64,000 nt of DNA from assembly GCA_000720995.1 (NCBI GenBank), contig JOEL01000025.1, forward strand, positions 21,637-85,636. The letters run 5' to 3'. This DNA comes from Streptomyces celluloflavus (lineage in GTDB: Bacteria > Actinomycetota > Actinomycetes > Streptomycetales > Streptomycetaceae). Positions 8,131-17,236 of this stretch are shown here, piece after piece (within the stretch, counting starts at the first letter, position 1; every line of letters begins with the position of its first letter). The notes beneath the pieces are model-generated. The model saw only the letters and a list, made by a program, of their open reading frames with translations, ran no database searches and was not told the origin of the DNA. Position numbers and translations under genes: made by a program.

Positions 8131-8579
8131 GGCGTTGCCTCCGGTGGGTGTCACACGGCGGGCGCGCGCCACGGAGAGCGGGCACGGCGGGCCGGTGGTC
8201 GGTGCGTAGGGCGGGTCGTCGGCGTGATGCGAAGGACCGGCCGGTTTCCGTCCGGTCGGCGGCACTCCTCGACGGGAGGCAGGGCAGACGCGCGATTGTA
8301 GTCAGCGGCTTTTCGGGGCGCCAACGAATATTTGGTGGTCGTGGCGATGTGGCGGCTGAAGTGGCTGCGGTGGCTGGAGCGGTTGTGGTGGCTGATGCGG
8401 TTGTGCTGGCTCTGGTGGTCGTGGTGCTCGTGGTGGTCGGGGTGTACTTGCGACGGATCCCTGAGGGGTGCCGTCCATCTCCCGTAGGGGATGGGTGGGC
8501 CCGCGGTCTGACTTCCGACCGATGCGGGATGGACCCGTGGGCCGATGTGCGGCGGTCACGTGAAAACCATCATGGAGTC
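8131..8579. other. Low-complexity intergenic region
   Basis: This 449-bp gap separates helD from a small rightward gene. Positions 8340-8450 are low complexity, with GTGGCTG-like hexamers repeated about ten times on the + strand. Open frames across it translate to Trp/Leu/Val or Pro/Gln runs and have no believable start, so I do not call a gene. Confidence 0.4.
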
Positions 8580-8798
8580 ATGAGCAGCGCAACGATTTCC
8601 TCCGCCATCGCACACCCGTCCTCCCTGCACCCGTCCTCCCTGCACCCGGCCAAGGGCGCCGCCGCCTTCGGCACCGACCCCGTCGCGGGCGCCGCCCCCG
8701 CGGACCGCCATGCCCTGGGAAACGCGTTCCGCGCGGTCGGAGTCTTCGCCGCGGCCGCGTTCGGCGTCCTGGTCATGGGCGAGTACGCGGACGATTGA
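8580..8798 (+). CDS. Small membrane protein, hypothetical
   Basis: A 72-residue protein with an ATG start and GGAG two bases upstream, which is a tight spacing. The N-terminal half is Ser/Ala/Pro-rich with a duplicated HPSSLHPSSLHP. The C-terminal third (ALGNAFRAVGVFAAAAFGVLV) looks like one membrane helix and ends in MGEYADD. I do not recognise a named family. GC-rich third positions support coding. Confidence 0.55.
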   Translation: MSSATISSAIAHPSSLHPSSLHPAKGAAAFGTDPVAGAAPADRHALGNAFRAVGVFAAAAFGVLVMGEYADD

Positions 8799-9038
8799 CG
8801 GCCGGATCCCGGATGGGAGGAGGGGGATGGACGGGCCCACCGGGGCGTCGCATATGTACCTGAACGCGTGCGCGCAGCGGCCGCGCTCGCCCAAACCATG
8901 CACAATCGCGCACAATCACACACAAGGAGTCGATCCCGAATAGACACCCGGGTGACCGGAATCCGTTACGGGCGGTCGGCCCCGATCCACTAGCGTCGCC
9001 GCAGAGAGCACGCTCAGGGCGACGAGGAGGGTCAGGAG

Positions 9039-10325
9039 ATGTCTGCCGCCGACGGTAGGGGGACGTGGACGTGGAGGCAGACCAGGGCCCAGTGCCTCGC
9101 GAACCCACGCCGACTGGTGATAGCCGTCCTGCTGACCGTGGCATCGCTCGCCGGGGCGTGGGTGGTGTACACGTTCGTGAAGCTGCCGATGGCCGACATA
9201 GTCGTCTACCGCGCGGAGGGCGAGGCCGCCGCCACCGGCGGTGACCTGTACGGCTTCACCGTCACCAGATGGGCGCTGCCGGCCACCTACCCGCCGTTCG
9301 CCGCCCTGCTCTTCATCCCCACGACCTGGCTCTCGCTCGCCACGCTCAAAATCATCGGCGTCGTGGTCAACGCGGGGCTGCTCGCCCTGCTGATCCACCT
9401 CTCCTGCAAGGCCGCCGGAGTGCGCAGGTCCGCCTACACCGCGCCCGCCGTCCTCGGAGCCACCGCCCTCGGCGTCTGGCTCGAACCGGTCTTCCAGACC
9501 TTTGTCTTCGGCCAGGTCAACCTCGCCCTGGCCTGCCTGGTCCTGTGGGACCTCTCCCGCCCGGACGGTGCCCGCTTCAAGGGCCTCGCCACCGGCATAG
9601 CGGCCGGAATCAAGCTCACCCCCGCGATTTTCGCCGTCTATCTCCTCGTCACCGGCCGGGTGAAGGCCGCGCTCACCGCCCTCGCCGGGTTCGCCGGCTC
9701 GGTGCTGATCGGGCTCCTGGTGCTGCCCGGTGCGAGCGTCGAGTTCTGGACGCAGCGGATGTTCGAGACGGGCCGCGTCGGCAAGGCATGGATCGTCGAC
9801 AACCAGTCCCTCCAGGGGCTGATGGCCCGAGTCCTGCACACCCCCGAGCCCGGCATCGTCTGGGCGGTCGCGGCGCTGCTCACCGCCGGGGCCGGGCTCT
9901 ACGTCGCCCGGCGGGTCTACGTACGGCGCGGCCTGGACAACTGGGGCGTGCTCTGCACCGCCGTCACGGCCCTGCTCGTCTCGCCGATCAGCTGGTCCCA
10001 CCACTGGGTCTGGTGCGTCCCGCTGATCGTCACGCTCGCCGCCCACGCCCGCGATGTCACCTGGCGCTGGGCGCTGGTCGGCGCGGTCACGCTGGTCTTC
10101 ACCGCGCGCAGCCACTGGCTGGTCCCGCACGCCGGCGACCTCGACCTGCACCTGCCCTGGTGGCACCAGCCGTTCGCCGCGCCCTATCCGGTGCTCGGAC
10201 TGGCCCTGCTGGCGGCGGTGGCCTGGTGGACGCGGTACGGCCCCGGCAGCCCCGGACAGCCGGGCCTGATCCCGCAGCCCCGCGCCGACCGGCCGCGACT
10301 GAGCACGGAGTCCCGGGCGGGCTGA
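9039..10325 (+). CDS. GT87-family polyprenol-phosphate mannosyltransferase-like membrane protein
   Basis: A 428-residue polytopic protein of the GT87/DUF2029 family, which transfers mannose from polyprenol-phosphate-mannose to cell-envelope glycans in actinobacteria. It has about 10 hydrophobic helices. Conserved family stretches are TYPPFAALLF after the first extracytoplasmic loop, FGQVNLALACLVL, and GIKLTPAIFAVYLLVTGR. The periplasmic loop after helix 1 has ADIVVYRAEGEA with the Asp expected for catalysis. The ATG has AGGAG immediately upstream. It stands alone, followed by a minisatellite and a convergent helicase gene. The acceptor is unknown. Confidence 0.85.
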   Translation: MSAADGRGTWTWRQTRAQCLANPRRLVIAVLLTVASLAGAWVVYTFVKLPMADIVVYRAEGEAAATGGDLYGFTVTRWALPATYPPFAALLFIPTTWLSLATLKIIGVVVNAGLLALLIHLSCKAAGVRRSAYTAPAVLGATALGVWLEPVFQTFVFGQVNLALACLVLWDLSRPDGARFKGLATGIAAGIKLTPAIFAVYLLVTGRVKAALTALAGFAGSVLIGLLVLPGASVEFWTQRMFETGRVGKAWIVDNQSLQGLMARVLHTPEPGIVWAVAALLTAGAGLYVARRVYVRRGLDNWGVLCTAVTALLVSPISWSHHWVWCVPLIVTLAAHARDVTWRWALVGAVTLVFTARSHWLVPHAGDLDLHLPWWHQPFAAPYPVLGLALLAAVAWWTRYGPGSPGQPGLIPQPRADRPRLSTESRAG

Positions 10326-10405
10326 CCCCCGCCGGCCCCGGGCGGATGCCCTCCGCCGGAACGACGGCCCGCCCGGCGTCCGTGGGCTACGCAGCACGGG
10401 GCGCG

Positions 10406-10747
10406 CTCCTCGGGCGTGCCCGGCCCTCGGGCGTGCCCGGCCTCCCCAGACCTGCCTGGCCCTCAGGCGTGCCCGGCTCTCAGTGGTCCCCGCTCCTTAG
10501 GCGTGCCCGCCCTCAGAGGCTCCGGCCCTGAGGCGTGCCCTGCCTTCAGAGGTCTCCGCCCCTCGGGCGTGCCTGCCCCTCAGAGGTCCCCGCCCTCCCC
10601 AGCGTGCCTGGTCCTCAGGCGTGCCCACCCCCAGTGGTCCCCAGCCCTCAGCGGTCCCCGCCCCTCAGAGGTCCCTGCCCCTCAGACATGCCCGCTCCTC
10701 AGCCGTCCCCGCCCCCAGGCGCCCGCCCCTCAGATGTCCCCGCCCGT
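10406..10747. repeat. 17-bp degenerate tandem repeat (about 20 copies)
   Basis: About twenty tandem copies of a 17-bp unit close to CCCCTCAGGCGTGCCCG or CCCCTCAGAGGTCCCCG fill the gap between convergent genes. The final copies run into the 3' end of the XPB-helicase gene, whose stop codon (10730-10732) lies in one of them. The period is not a multiple of three and there are no spacers, so it is a minisatellite rather than a coding or CRISPR repeat. Confidence 0.75.
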
Positions 10748-12415
10748 CACGACGCCCTCGTCCTCACCCTCGTCCTCGTGTGCCGCCAGCAGCTCGTGCG
10801 AGTCCACGATCCGGTACGCGTACCCCTGCTCGGCCAGGAAGCGCTGGCGGTGTGCCGCGAAGTCCTGGTCGATGGTGTCGCGCGCGACGACCGAATAGAA
10901 CCGTGCCTCATGCCCGTCCGCCTTCGGCCGCAGCACCCGGCCCAGCCGCTGCGCCTCCTCCTGGCGTGAGCCGAAGGTGCCGGACACCTGGATCGCGACC
11001 GTCGCCTCCGGCAGGTCGATGGAGAAGTTCGCGACCTTCGAGACGACCAGGACGGAGATCTTGCCCTCCCGGAAGGCCCCGAACAGCTTCTCGCGCTGCG
11101 CGTTGGTCGTCTCGCCCTTGATCACCGGCGCGTCCAGCTGCTCGCCCAGCTCGTCCAGCTGGTCGATGTACTGCCCGATGACCAGCGTCTGCTCGCCCTG
11201 ATGCTTACGGACCAGCGCCTCGGTGACCCGCTGCTTGCTTGCGGTGGTCGCACAGAAGCGGTACTTCTCCTCGGTCTCCGCCGTCGCGTACGCCAGCCGC
11301 TCCGAGTCGGTCAGGGTGACCCGCACCTCGACGCAGTCCGCGGGCGCGATGTACCCCTGCGCCTCGATCTCCTTCCACGGCGCGTCGAACCGCTTCGGCC
11401 CGATCAGCGAGAAGACGTCCGACTCCCGGCCGTCCTCCCGCACCAGCGTCGCGGTCAGCCCCAGCCGTCGCCGGGCCTGGAGATCGGCGGTGAACTTGAA
11501 GACCGGCGCGGGCAGCAGATGCACCTCGTCGTAGACGATCAGGCCCCAGTCGCGGGAGTCGAACAGCTCCAGGTGCGGGTAGACGCCCTTCCGCTTGGTC
11601 GTCAGCACCTGGTACGTGGCGATGGTGACCGGCCGGATCTCCTTCCTCGTCCCGCTGTACTCGCCGATCTCGTCCTCGGTCAGCGACGTCCGCTTCACCA
11701 GCTCGTGCTTCCACTGCCGCGCCGAGACCGTGTTCGTCACCAGGATCAGCGTGGTCGCCTTGGCCCGCGCCATCGCGCCCGCCCCGACCAGCGTCTTGCC
11801 CGCGCCACAGGGCAGTACGACGACACCGGAGCCGCCGTGCCAGAAGCCCTCCACGGCCTGCTGCTGATACGGCCGCAGCGCCCAGCCGTCCTCGGCCAGC
11901 TCGATCGGATGCGCCTCACCGTCGACGTAACCGGCCAGGTCCTCGGCCGGCCAGCCGAGCTTGAGCAGGGTCTGCTTGATCTGCCCGCGCTCGGAGGGGT
12001 GGACGGCGACGGTGTCCGGGTCCAGCCGCGCCCCGACCAGCGGCTGCACCTTCTTCGACCGCAGGATCTCCTCCAGCACCGGCCGGTCGGTGCTGGTCAG
12101 CACCAGCCCGTGGGCGGGGTGCTTGACGAGGGTGAGCCGCCCGTAACGGGACATCGTCTCGGCGATGTCCACGAGCAGCGCATGCGGCACCGGATACCGC
12201 GAGTACTCCACCAGCGCGTCCACGACCTGTTCGGCGTCGTGCCCGGCGGCCCGCGCGTTCCACAGACCCAGTGGCGTCACCCGGTACGTGTGGATGTGCT
12301 CGGGCGCCCGCTCCAGCTCCGCGAACGGGGCGATCACCCGCCGGCAGGCGTCCGCCAGCTCGTGATCCACCTCCAGAAGCAGCGTCTTGTCGCTCTGGAC
12401 GATCAGGCAGGACAC
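10730..12415 (-). CDS. XPB/Rad25-type DNA repair helicase
   Basis: A 561-residue superfamily 2 helicase of the bacterial XPB group, a 3'-5' DNA translocase with a presumed role in excision repair or promoter opening. It has an N-terminal damage-recognition-like region, Q-motif-like ALRPYQQQAVE at about 179, Walker A PCGAGKT at 202-208, DEVH at 296-299, TAT at 321-323, the XPB-specific RED motif in VREDGR at 325-330, and motif VI EEAQRLGRVLRPK near the end. The GTG at 12415 is preceded by GGAGGT 4 bases away. The last residues GVVTGGDI are encoded by a minisatellite repeat. Its usual helicase-associated partner is at 17237-19768. Confidence 0.92.
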   Translation of the reverse strand: MSCLIVQSDKTLLLEVDHELADACRRVIAPFAELERAPEHIHTYRVTPLGLWNARAAGHDAEQVVDALVEYSRYPVPHALLVDIAETMSRYGRLTLVKHPAHGLVLTSTDRPVLEEILRSKKVQPLVGARLDPDTVAVHPSERGQIKQTLLKLGWPAEDLAGYVDGEAHPIELAEDGWALRPYQQQAVEGFWHGGSGVVVLPCGAGKTLVGAGAMARAKATTLILVTNTVSARQWKHELVKRTSLTEDEIGEYSGTRKEIRPVTIATYQVLTTKRKGVYPHLELFDSRDWGLIVYDEVHLLPAPVFKFTADLQARRRLGLTATLVREDGRESDVFSLIGPKRFDAPWKEIEAQGYIAPADCVEVRVTLTDSERLAYATAETEEKYRFCATTASKQRVTEALVRKHQGEQTLVIGQYIDQLDELGEQLDAPVIKGETTNAQREKLFGAFREGKISVLVVSKVANFSIDLPEATVAIQVSGTFGSRQEEAQRLGRVLRPKADGHEARFYSVVARDTIDQDFAAHRQRFLAEQGYAYRIVDSHELLAAHEDEGEDEGVVTGGDI

Positions 12416-12862
12416 ACATACCTCCGCGGATAGGAACGTCAGCGTGACAGACACCACACCTGCCACCACTACGGTTCGGGCGATGCCCCGTGCCCGTCGT
12501 TCGAAAGGCGTCCGACCGATGCGCCAGGAATGCGCGCGGCCCTCTACGTACGTCTTTCGCGGGAAACAGAAGAGTCTACCTCGGCGGGGCGTCGGCGTGC
12601 GGTGTGTGGCGTGTGACGTACGGGGTGGGGGGTGCGGCATACGGGGCGCGGGGCGCTGTGCGGGGGAAGGGGGGCAGGGGGCGCCCACGTCGGCGACTGA
12701 GCCGCCGGACCTCACCTCGTCCATGGGCCGGGCAGCGGCGAAGGCGATCACGGGCCGGGCGGTAACGAAGGCGATCACGGCCTTCGCGGTCTCGGTGGCT
12801 TCGGCGGCCTCGATGGTCTCGGCGGAACTGGAGTCCGGCACGACCGGCATACGTGTCCGTGT
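12416..12862. other. Intergenic region, no gene seen
   Basis: A 447-bp gap between two leftward genes. The helicase frame stays open upstream for 145 codons, but the translation is Pro/Arg/His-rich and follows no conserved pattern. A 15-bp sequence CGAAGGCGATCACGG occurs twice (near 12738 and 12766). Upstream promoter elements of the helicase presumably lie at 12420-12560, but none is clear. Confidence 0.4.
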
Positions 12863-13429
12863 CTACCGGCCGGGCCACAGACGGAGCCCCGCCGGGATGA
12901 TGCGTCGCTCACCCGGGCCGAGGTTCCGGTTGGCGTTCGCGGGTGTGCGGGGTGATTCGAAAGAGAATCCGAGTGCGCCGAGGAACTTCAGTCCGGGCTG
13001 CCAGCCCTCGGCCACCGAGGCGCCGACATCGGTACAGCCCTGTGACGCGAGTTCGCCCAGGAGCGCCGATGCGGTCAGCCGGCCCAGGCCGTGGCGCCGG
13101 TGAGCGGGGTGGACGAGGAACAAGCCGAGTGAGCAGCTCTCCGCCGTGGGATGCCGGAGCACGGCGTCGATCACGCCGACCACCCGGCCGTCGGCGGTGA
13201 TCACGAGGAGGGCCTTGTCCTCGAAGGCCGCACCTTCGGGCAGGCCGTAGTAGAGGCTCTGGACGTCGCCAGGCGCCGCGGGCCGGCCGGTGGCGGCGAC
13301 GAACCAGTCCTCCGCCGCGCCGAACAGCGCGAGCACATCGTTCTCGTCCCGGGGTTCGAGGTCCCTGACCTGGATCCGCTGGTTGCCGAGGCCGAGGTTC
13401 AGCAGCATGGCGCCCAATCTACGTTCCAT
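12863..13429 (-). CDS. GNAT-family N-acetyltransferase
   Basis: A single-domain acetyl-CoA-dependent acetyltransferase of about 188 residues. The core motif A is LGLFLVHPAHRRHGLGRLTASALLGEL, matching the V-x-P-x-x-R-x-x-G-x-G/A acetyl-CoA loop. The later GLKFLGALGFSFE is the usual beta6-beta7 end. The start is uncertain: ATGs at 13429 and 13408 both lack a clear ribosome site, and the longer is given. The substrate is unknown. It stands alone. Confidence 0.8.
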   Translation of the reverse strand: MERRLGAMLLNLGLGNQRIQVRDLEPRDENDVLALFGAAEDWFVAATGRPAAPGDVQSLYYGLPEGAAFEDKALLVITADGRVVGVIDAVLRHPTAESCSLGLFLVHPAHRRHGLGRLTASALLGELASQGCTDVGASVAEGWQPGLKFLGALGFSFESPRTPANANRNLGPGERRIIPAGLRLWPGR

Positions 13430-13713
13430 GGGGTCGCACGGCTGGTAGCCGCTCTCGGAGCCGGGGTCCGGCGGTCTCAAGGGCCGATGCCGATGCGGAT
13501 GTTGTCGACGCAACGGATCACCCCCTCCTGCGCGAAAGCCGGGAAAGGGACGTCTGCACGCTTGGCGGACACGGAGCTCCTGTACCTACCCGGGACAGGC
13601 TCAAACGGACAAGTCCCTCAGTGAGCCGCACAGTTGAAGCTCAGGAGGTCGCGGCTCAGGAGCGTTTCTCGCGCTTTAGGTCAGAGGGCTGATGTCCCGC
13701 TCCGTGAAGGTCC

Positions 13714-14358
13714 CTAGTCGGCGGGCCCCGTCGCCGCCACGGTCACGCCCAGGCCGATCATCGCGAAGCCGCCCACCCCGCCGACCATCGACATGCGGCG
13801 GTCCGAGCGGGCGAACCAGGAACGGGCCGCCGAGGCACCCAGGCCCCACAGGGTGTCCGTGATCAGGCCGATGGCGACCGGGAGCAGTCCCAACACCATC
13901 ATCTGGAGGGGGACATGGCCCGCCGAGTGGTTCACGAACTGCGGCAGCATCGCCGCGAAGAAGACGAAGCCCTTCGGGTTGGTGACGCCCACGACAACAC
14001 CGTCCAGGACGGTGCGCAGATCGCCGCGCCGCTCACCCGCCGGGGCCGCCAGATCCGCCGCGCGCATCTCCTTGCGGTGCCGGAACGCCTGCACGCCGAG
14101 GTAGACGAGATACGCCGCGCCGGCCAGCTTCACGGCCGTGAACGCCGCCATCGAACTCTCCACCACCGCGCCGAGGCCCCACGCCACGGCGGTCACCAGG
14201 AGGTACGAACCGGTCTGGTTGCCGAGGACCGTCGCGAGCGCCGTGCGGCGGCCGTGGGCGAGGGCTCTGCCGATCACGAACAGCACGCTCGGCCCCGGAA
14301 TCGCGATCACCAGTAGCGACATCGCCGCGAACGCGAGAATGCTCTCCGTGGACACCAT
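13714..14358 (-). CDS. LysE/RhtB-family amino-acid or small-molecule exporter
   Basis: A 214-residue inner-membrane protein with six hydrophobic segments. The N-terminal signature IPGPSVLFVIGRALAHGRRTALATVLGNQTG and NPKGFVFFAAMLPQFV in the middle are the two hallmarks of the LysE family, whose members export amino acids or homoserine lactones. AGGAGGTG lies about 9 bases before the ATG. It is transcribed in the same direction as the metal sensor at 14603-15001 but 244 bp away, so it probably has its own promoter. Confidence 0.88.
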   Translation of the reverse strand: MVSTESILAFAAMSLLVIAIPGPSVLFVIGRALAHGRRTALATVLGNQTGSYLLVTAVAWGLGAVVESSMAAFTAVKLAGAAYLVYLGVQAFRHRKEMRAADLAAPAGERRGDLRTVLDGVVVGVTNPKGFVFFAAMLPQFVNHSAGHVPLQMMVLGLLPVAIGLITDTLWGLGASAARSWFARSDRRMSMVGGVGGFAMIGLGVTVAATGPAD

Positions 14359-14602
14359 GTGTCCGCCACCTCCTGGATTGCTTTCCGGAGGTCATACAAA
14401 CAGATGGCGGACCGTCCGCTCCAGGCTCGTTCCGTGTCGAAATCACCGGGCGCCGAGGGACCGGCCGGGCGCGACGCCACCGTGACGGTCGCCGCCTTCC
14501 CCGTTTTCGCGCTCGCCGCGACGGGTGAGGGGCTGGGCTGGAGCGGTTATGTACTCGGTCCCCGCCGGGAGCGGTGGGGTGCGTCGACGGGCGGCGTCAT
14601 CC

Positions 14603-15001
14603 TCAGCGCGCGGCCGCCGGTTCGGCCGCTTCCGCGACGGCTTCGGCGGGGGTGTCGTGCAGGCCGAGGCGGAGGTGTTCCACGTGGTAGAGGGCCTGTT
14701 CGAGGAGTTCGGCGACGTGGTTGTCGTAGAGGCTGTAGACGATGGAGCGGCCGCGCCGTTCGCCGGTGACCAGGCCGAGGTTGCGCAGCAGCCGTAGCTG
14801 GTGGGAGCAGGCGGACTGCTCCATGCCCACGGCGCCGGCCAACTCGCCGGCCGCGCAGGGGCCCTCTTGCAGGCGGGCGAGGATGTACAGCCGCGAGGGT
14901 GTGGCCAGCGCCTGGAGGGTGGCGGCGACGTCGGCGGCGCCGGCCGTGTCCAGGCGCTCGCGGGGGGTGGCGGTGGTTGCGGCGTCGGCTCCATGTCCCA
15001 T
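14603..15001 (-). CDS. SmtB/ArsR-family metal sensor, CzrA/NmtR-like alpha5 site
   Basis: A 132-residue winged-helix repressor with recognition helix MEQSACSHQLRLLRNLGLV. The last helix carries D93-x-H95-x10-H106-x2-H109, exactly the alpha5 metal site of CzrA (Zn/Co) and NmtR (Ni/Co). In this family metal binding releases the protein from DNA. It faces a P1B-4 ATPase across a TGAA-N6-TTCA operator, like the mycobacterial NmtR-CtpJ pair, so Co, Ni or Zn is the likely inducer. C50 and C65 are present but do not form the alpha3 CxC site of ArsR. Confidence 0.9.
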   Translation of the reverse strand: MGHGADAATTATPRERLDTAGAADVAATLQALATPSRLYILARLQEGPCAAGELAGAVGMEQSACSHQLRLLRNLGLVTGERRGRSIVYSLYDNHVAELLEQALYHVEHLRLGLHDTPAEAVAEAAEPAAAR

Positions 15002-15023
15002 GGCACCATCCTAACGACAATGA

Positions 15024-15039
15024 ATGAAGAGCTGTTCAT
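15024..15039. promoter_or_regulatory. ArsR/SmtB operator between metal sensor and P1B ATPase
   Basis: ATGAA-GAGCTG-TTCAT is a perfect 5-bp inverted repeat with a 6-bp spacer, the TGAA-N6-TTCA pattern bound by SmtB-family repressors. It is 23 bp from the sensor start and 57 bp from the ATPase start, so one site could control both divergent genes. Confidence 0.65.
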
Positions 15040-15095
15040 GTGTTCCTGTATGGTGGTGGTGTTGCCGTCCCCAGCCCGTGAAGGGGCCTTTCGCC

Positions 15096-17090
15096 ATGCC
15101 TTCCACCCTTACCGAACGCCCGGCTCCGGTTACGGCCGCGACGGCGCGCGACGCCGCCGCGCCCAAGCGGCGCACGCGGGTGCTCGCACTGGCCGAGGCC
15201 CGCTGGGCGGGCGCCTCCCTGGTGCTGTTCCTGATCGCGCTGTCGCTCCAGCTGACCGGCGCCCCGGCCGGGGCCTGGGGGCCGCTGTACGCGCTCACCT
15301 ACCTCACGGGCGGCTGGGAGCCGGCCTGGGCGGGGGTGAAGCCCCTCAAGGACAAGACCCTGGACGTGGATCTGCTGATGGTCGTCGCCGCGATCGGCGC
15401 GGCCTCGATCGGGCAGGTGATGGACGGCGCGCTGCTGATCGTCATCTTCGCCACCTCCGGTGCCCTGGAGGCACTGGCCACCGCCCGCACCCAGGACGCG
15501 GTCCGCGGCCTCCTCGACCTCGCACCGGCCACCGCGACCCGCCTGGGTGACGGCGGCCGCGAGGAGACGGTCGCCACCGCCGGACTGGCCGTCGGCGACA
15601 CCCTCCTCATCCGCCCCGGCGAGCGGATCGGCGCCGACGGCCGCGTCCTTGCCGGAGCGAGCGAAGTCGACCAGGCCACCATCACCGGCGAGCCCCTGCC
15701 GGTGGCCAAGCAGACCGGCGACGAGGTCTTCGCGGGCACCCTGAACGGCACCGGCGCGCTACGGGTCGAGGTCGAGCGGGACGCCGCCGACTCCGTGATC
15801 GCCCGGATCGTGGCCATGGTCGAGGAAGCCTCCGGGACCAAGGCCCCCACCCAGCTGTTCATCGAGAAGGTCGAACAGCGCTACTCCCTGGGCATGGTCG
15901 CCGCCACCCTGGCCGTCTTCGCGATCCCGCTGGGCTTCGGCGCCGACCTCACCAGCTCCCTGCTGCGCGCCATGACCTTCATGATCGTGGCCTCCCCGTG
16001 TGCCGTCGTACTGGCCACCATGCCGCCGCTGCTGTCCGCCATCGCCAACGCCGGACGCCACGGCGTCCTGGTCAAGTCCGCCGTCGTCATGGAGCGCCTC
16101 GGCCAGGTCGACACCGTCGCCCTGGACAAGACCGGCACCCTCACCGAAGGCACCCCCCGCGTCACCGACATCCGCCCCCTGGCCGGATCGGACCTCTCCG
16201 AGGACGCACTGCTCGCCCTGGCGGCCGCCGCCGAGCACCCCAGCGAACACCCCCTCGCGCGCGCTGTCGTCGACGCCGCCCGCACCCGCGGCCTCGACAT
16301 CCCCGAGGTACGGGACTTCGACTCCGCCCCCGGCACCGGCGTGACCGCCACCGTCGACGGCGCCGCTGTCGCCGTCGGCGCCCCGGCCCGGCTCCTGGAC
16401 GGCGCCACCGACGCGCGCTCCGCCGAAGCCGCGGCCCTCGCCGAGGAGTTGGAGAACGACGGCCGCACCACGGTGCTCGTCGCACGCGAGGGCGTCCCGG
16501 TCGGGATCCTCGGCGTCGCCGACCGGCTCCGCCCGGACGCCGCCGCCACCGTCACCGCCCTGACGGCGCTGACCGGTACCGCCCCGATGCTGGTGACCGG
16601 CGACAACCCGCGCGCCGCCGCCCGCCTCGCCGCCGAGGCCGGCATCGGTGACGTCCGCGCCGGGCTGCTGCCGCAGGACAAGGTCGCCGCCGTACGCGAG
16701 CAGGAGTCGGCCGGGCGCAGGACGCTGGTCGTCGGCGACGGTGTCAACGACGCCCCGGCGCTGGCCGCCGCCCACACCGGTATCGCCATGGGCCGCGCCG
16801 GATCCGACCTCGCCCTGGAGACCGCCGACGCCGTCATCGTCCGCGACGAACTCGCCACCGTCCCCAAGGTCATCGCCCTGTCCCGGGTGGCCCGCCGTCT
16901 GGTGGTGCAGAACCTGGTCATCGCCGGCGTGTTCATCACCGGCCTGGTCGTCTGGGACCTCGTCGCCAGCCTGCCGCTGCCGCTCGGCGTCCTCGGCCAC
17001 GAGGGCTCCACCGTCATCGTCGGCCTCAACGGCCTGCGCCTGCTGCGCGACGCGGCCTGGAAGCGAGCCGGTGCCGGAGCCGTCAGATGA
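15096..17090 (+). CDS. P1B-4 type heavy-metal-transporting ATPase
   Basis: A 664-residue membrane ATPase that exports metal at the cost of ATP. It has no N-terminal HMA or Cys-rich metal domain. Landmarks are actuator TITGEP at about 195-200, SPC in the ion-binding helix (300-302), phosphorylation motif DKTGT (344-348), HP locus SEHPLA, TGDN and GDGVNDAPAL. HEGST in the last helix (635-639), with SPC, is the signature of subgroup P1B-4 (Co, Fe, Ni or Zn; CtpD/CtpJ, CoaT, PfeT). The ATG follows AAGGGG by 10 bases. Regulation by the facing NmtR-like sensor is likely. Confidence 0.92.
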   Translation: MPSTLTERPAPVTAATARDAAAPKRRTRVLALAEARWAGASLVLFLIALSLQLTGAPAGAWGPLYALTYLTGGWEPAWAGVKPLKDKTLDVDLLMVVAAIGAASIGQVMDGALLIVIFATSGALEALATARTQDAVRGLLDLAPATATRLGDGGREETVATAGLAVGDTLLIRPGERIGADGRVLAGASEVDQATITGEPLPVAKQTGDEVFAGTLNGTGALRVEVERDAADSVIARIVAMVEEASGTKAPTQLFIEKVEQRYSLGMVAATLAVFAIPLGFGADLTSSLLRAMTFMIVASPCAVVLATMPPLLSAIANAGRHGVLVKSAVVMERLGQVDTVALDKTGTLTEGTPRVTDIRPLAGSDLSEDALLALAAAAEHPSEHPLARAVVDAARTRGLDIPEVRDFDSAPGTGVTATVDGAAVAVGAPARLLDGATDARSAEAAALAEELENDGRTTVLVAREGVPVGILGVADRLRPDAAATVTALTALTGTAPMLVTGDNPRAAARLAAEAGIGDVRAGLLPQDKVAAVREQESAGRRTLVVGDGVNDAPALAAAHTGIAMGRAGSDLALETADAVIVRDELATVPKVIALSRVARRLVVQNLVIAGVFITGLVVWDLVASLPLPLGVLGHEGSTVIVGLNGLRLLRDAAWKRAGAGAVR

Positions 17091-17108
17091 GCGGGCGCGC
17101 CTGACGGG

Positions 17109-17135
17109 CCGCCCCCACCGCGAAGACAGGGGCGG
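17109..17135. terminator. Hairpin between convergent genes
   Basis: CCGCCCC and GGGGCGG can pair as a 7-bp stem around a 13-nt loop, 19 bp after the ATPase stop and before the convergent WYL-protein stop. It is a modest hairpin, supported mainly by its position. Confidence 0.4.
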
Positions 17136-17236
17136 GTGTGAGGCCGTGGCCGCCGCTTCGCCCTCTCGGCCAGGGGCAGAAGACCGGGGCCGATTCGCGT
17201 GACCAGCCCGCCGCTCCGCCCGTCGACCCGCCCCCG

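Noticed and set aside
8131-8330. Rifamycin-associated element upstream of helD
   Set aside because: No sequence close to the known 19-bp inverted repeat was seen, so I do not claim rifamycin control.
8302-8559. Leftward Pro/Gln-rich protein
   Set aside because: It is a translation of a GTGGCTG low-complexity stretch, with no ribosome site.
12416-12850. N-terminal extension of the XPB helicase by 145 codons
   Set aside because: A strong GGAGGT precedes the GTG at 12415, the family begins there, and the extension is low complexity.
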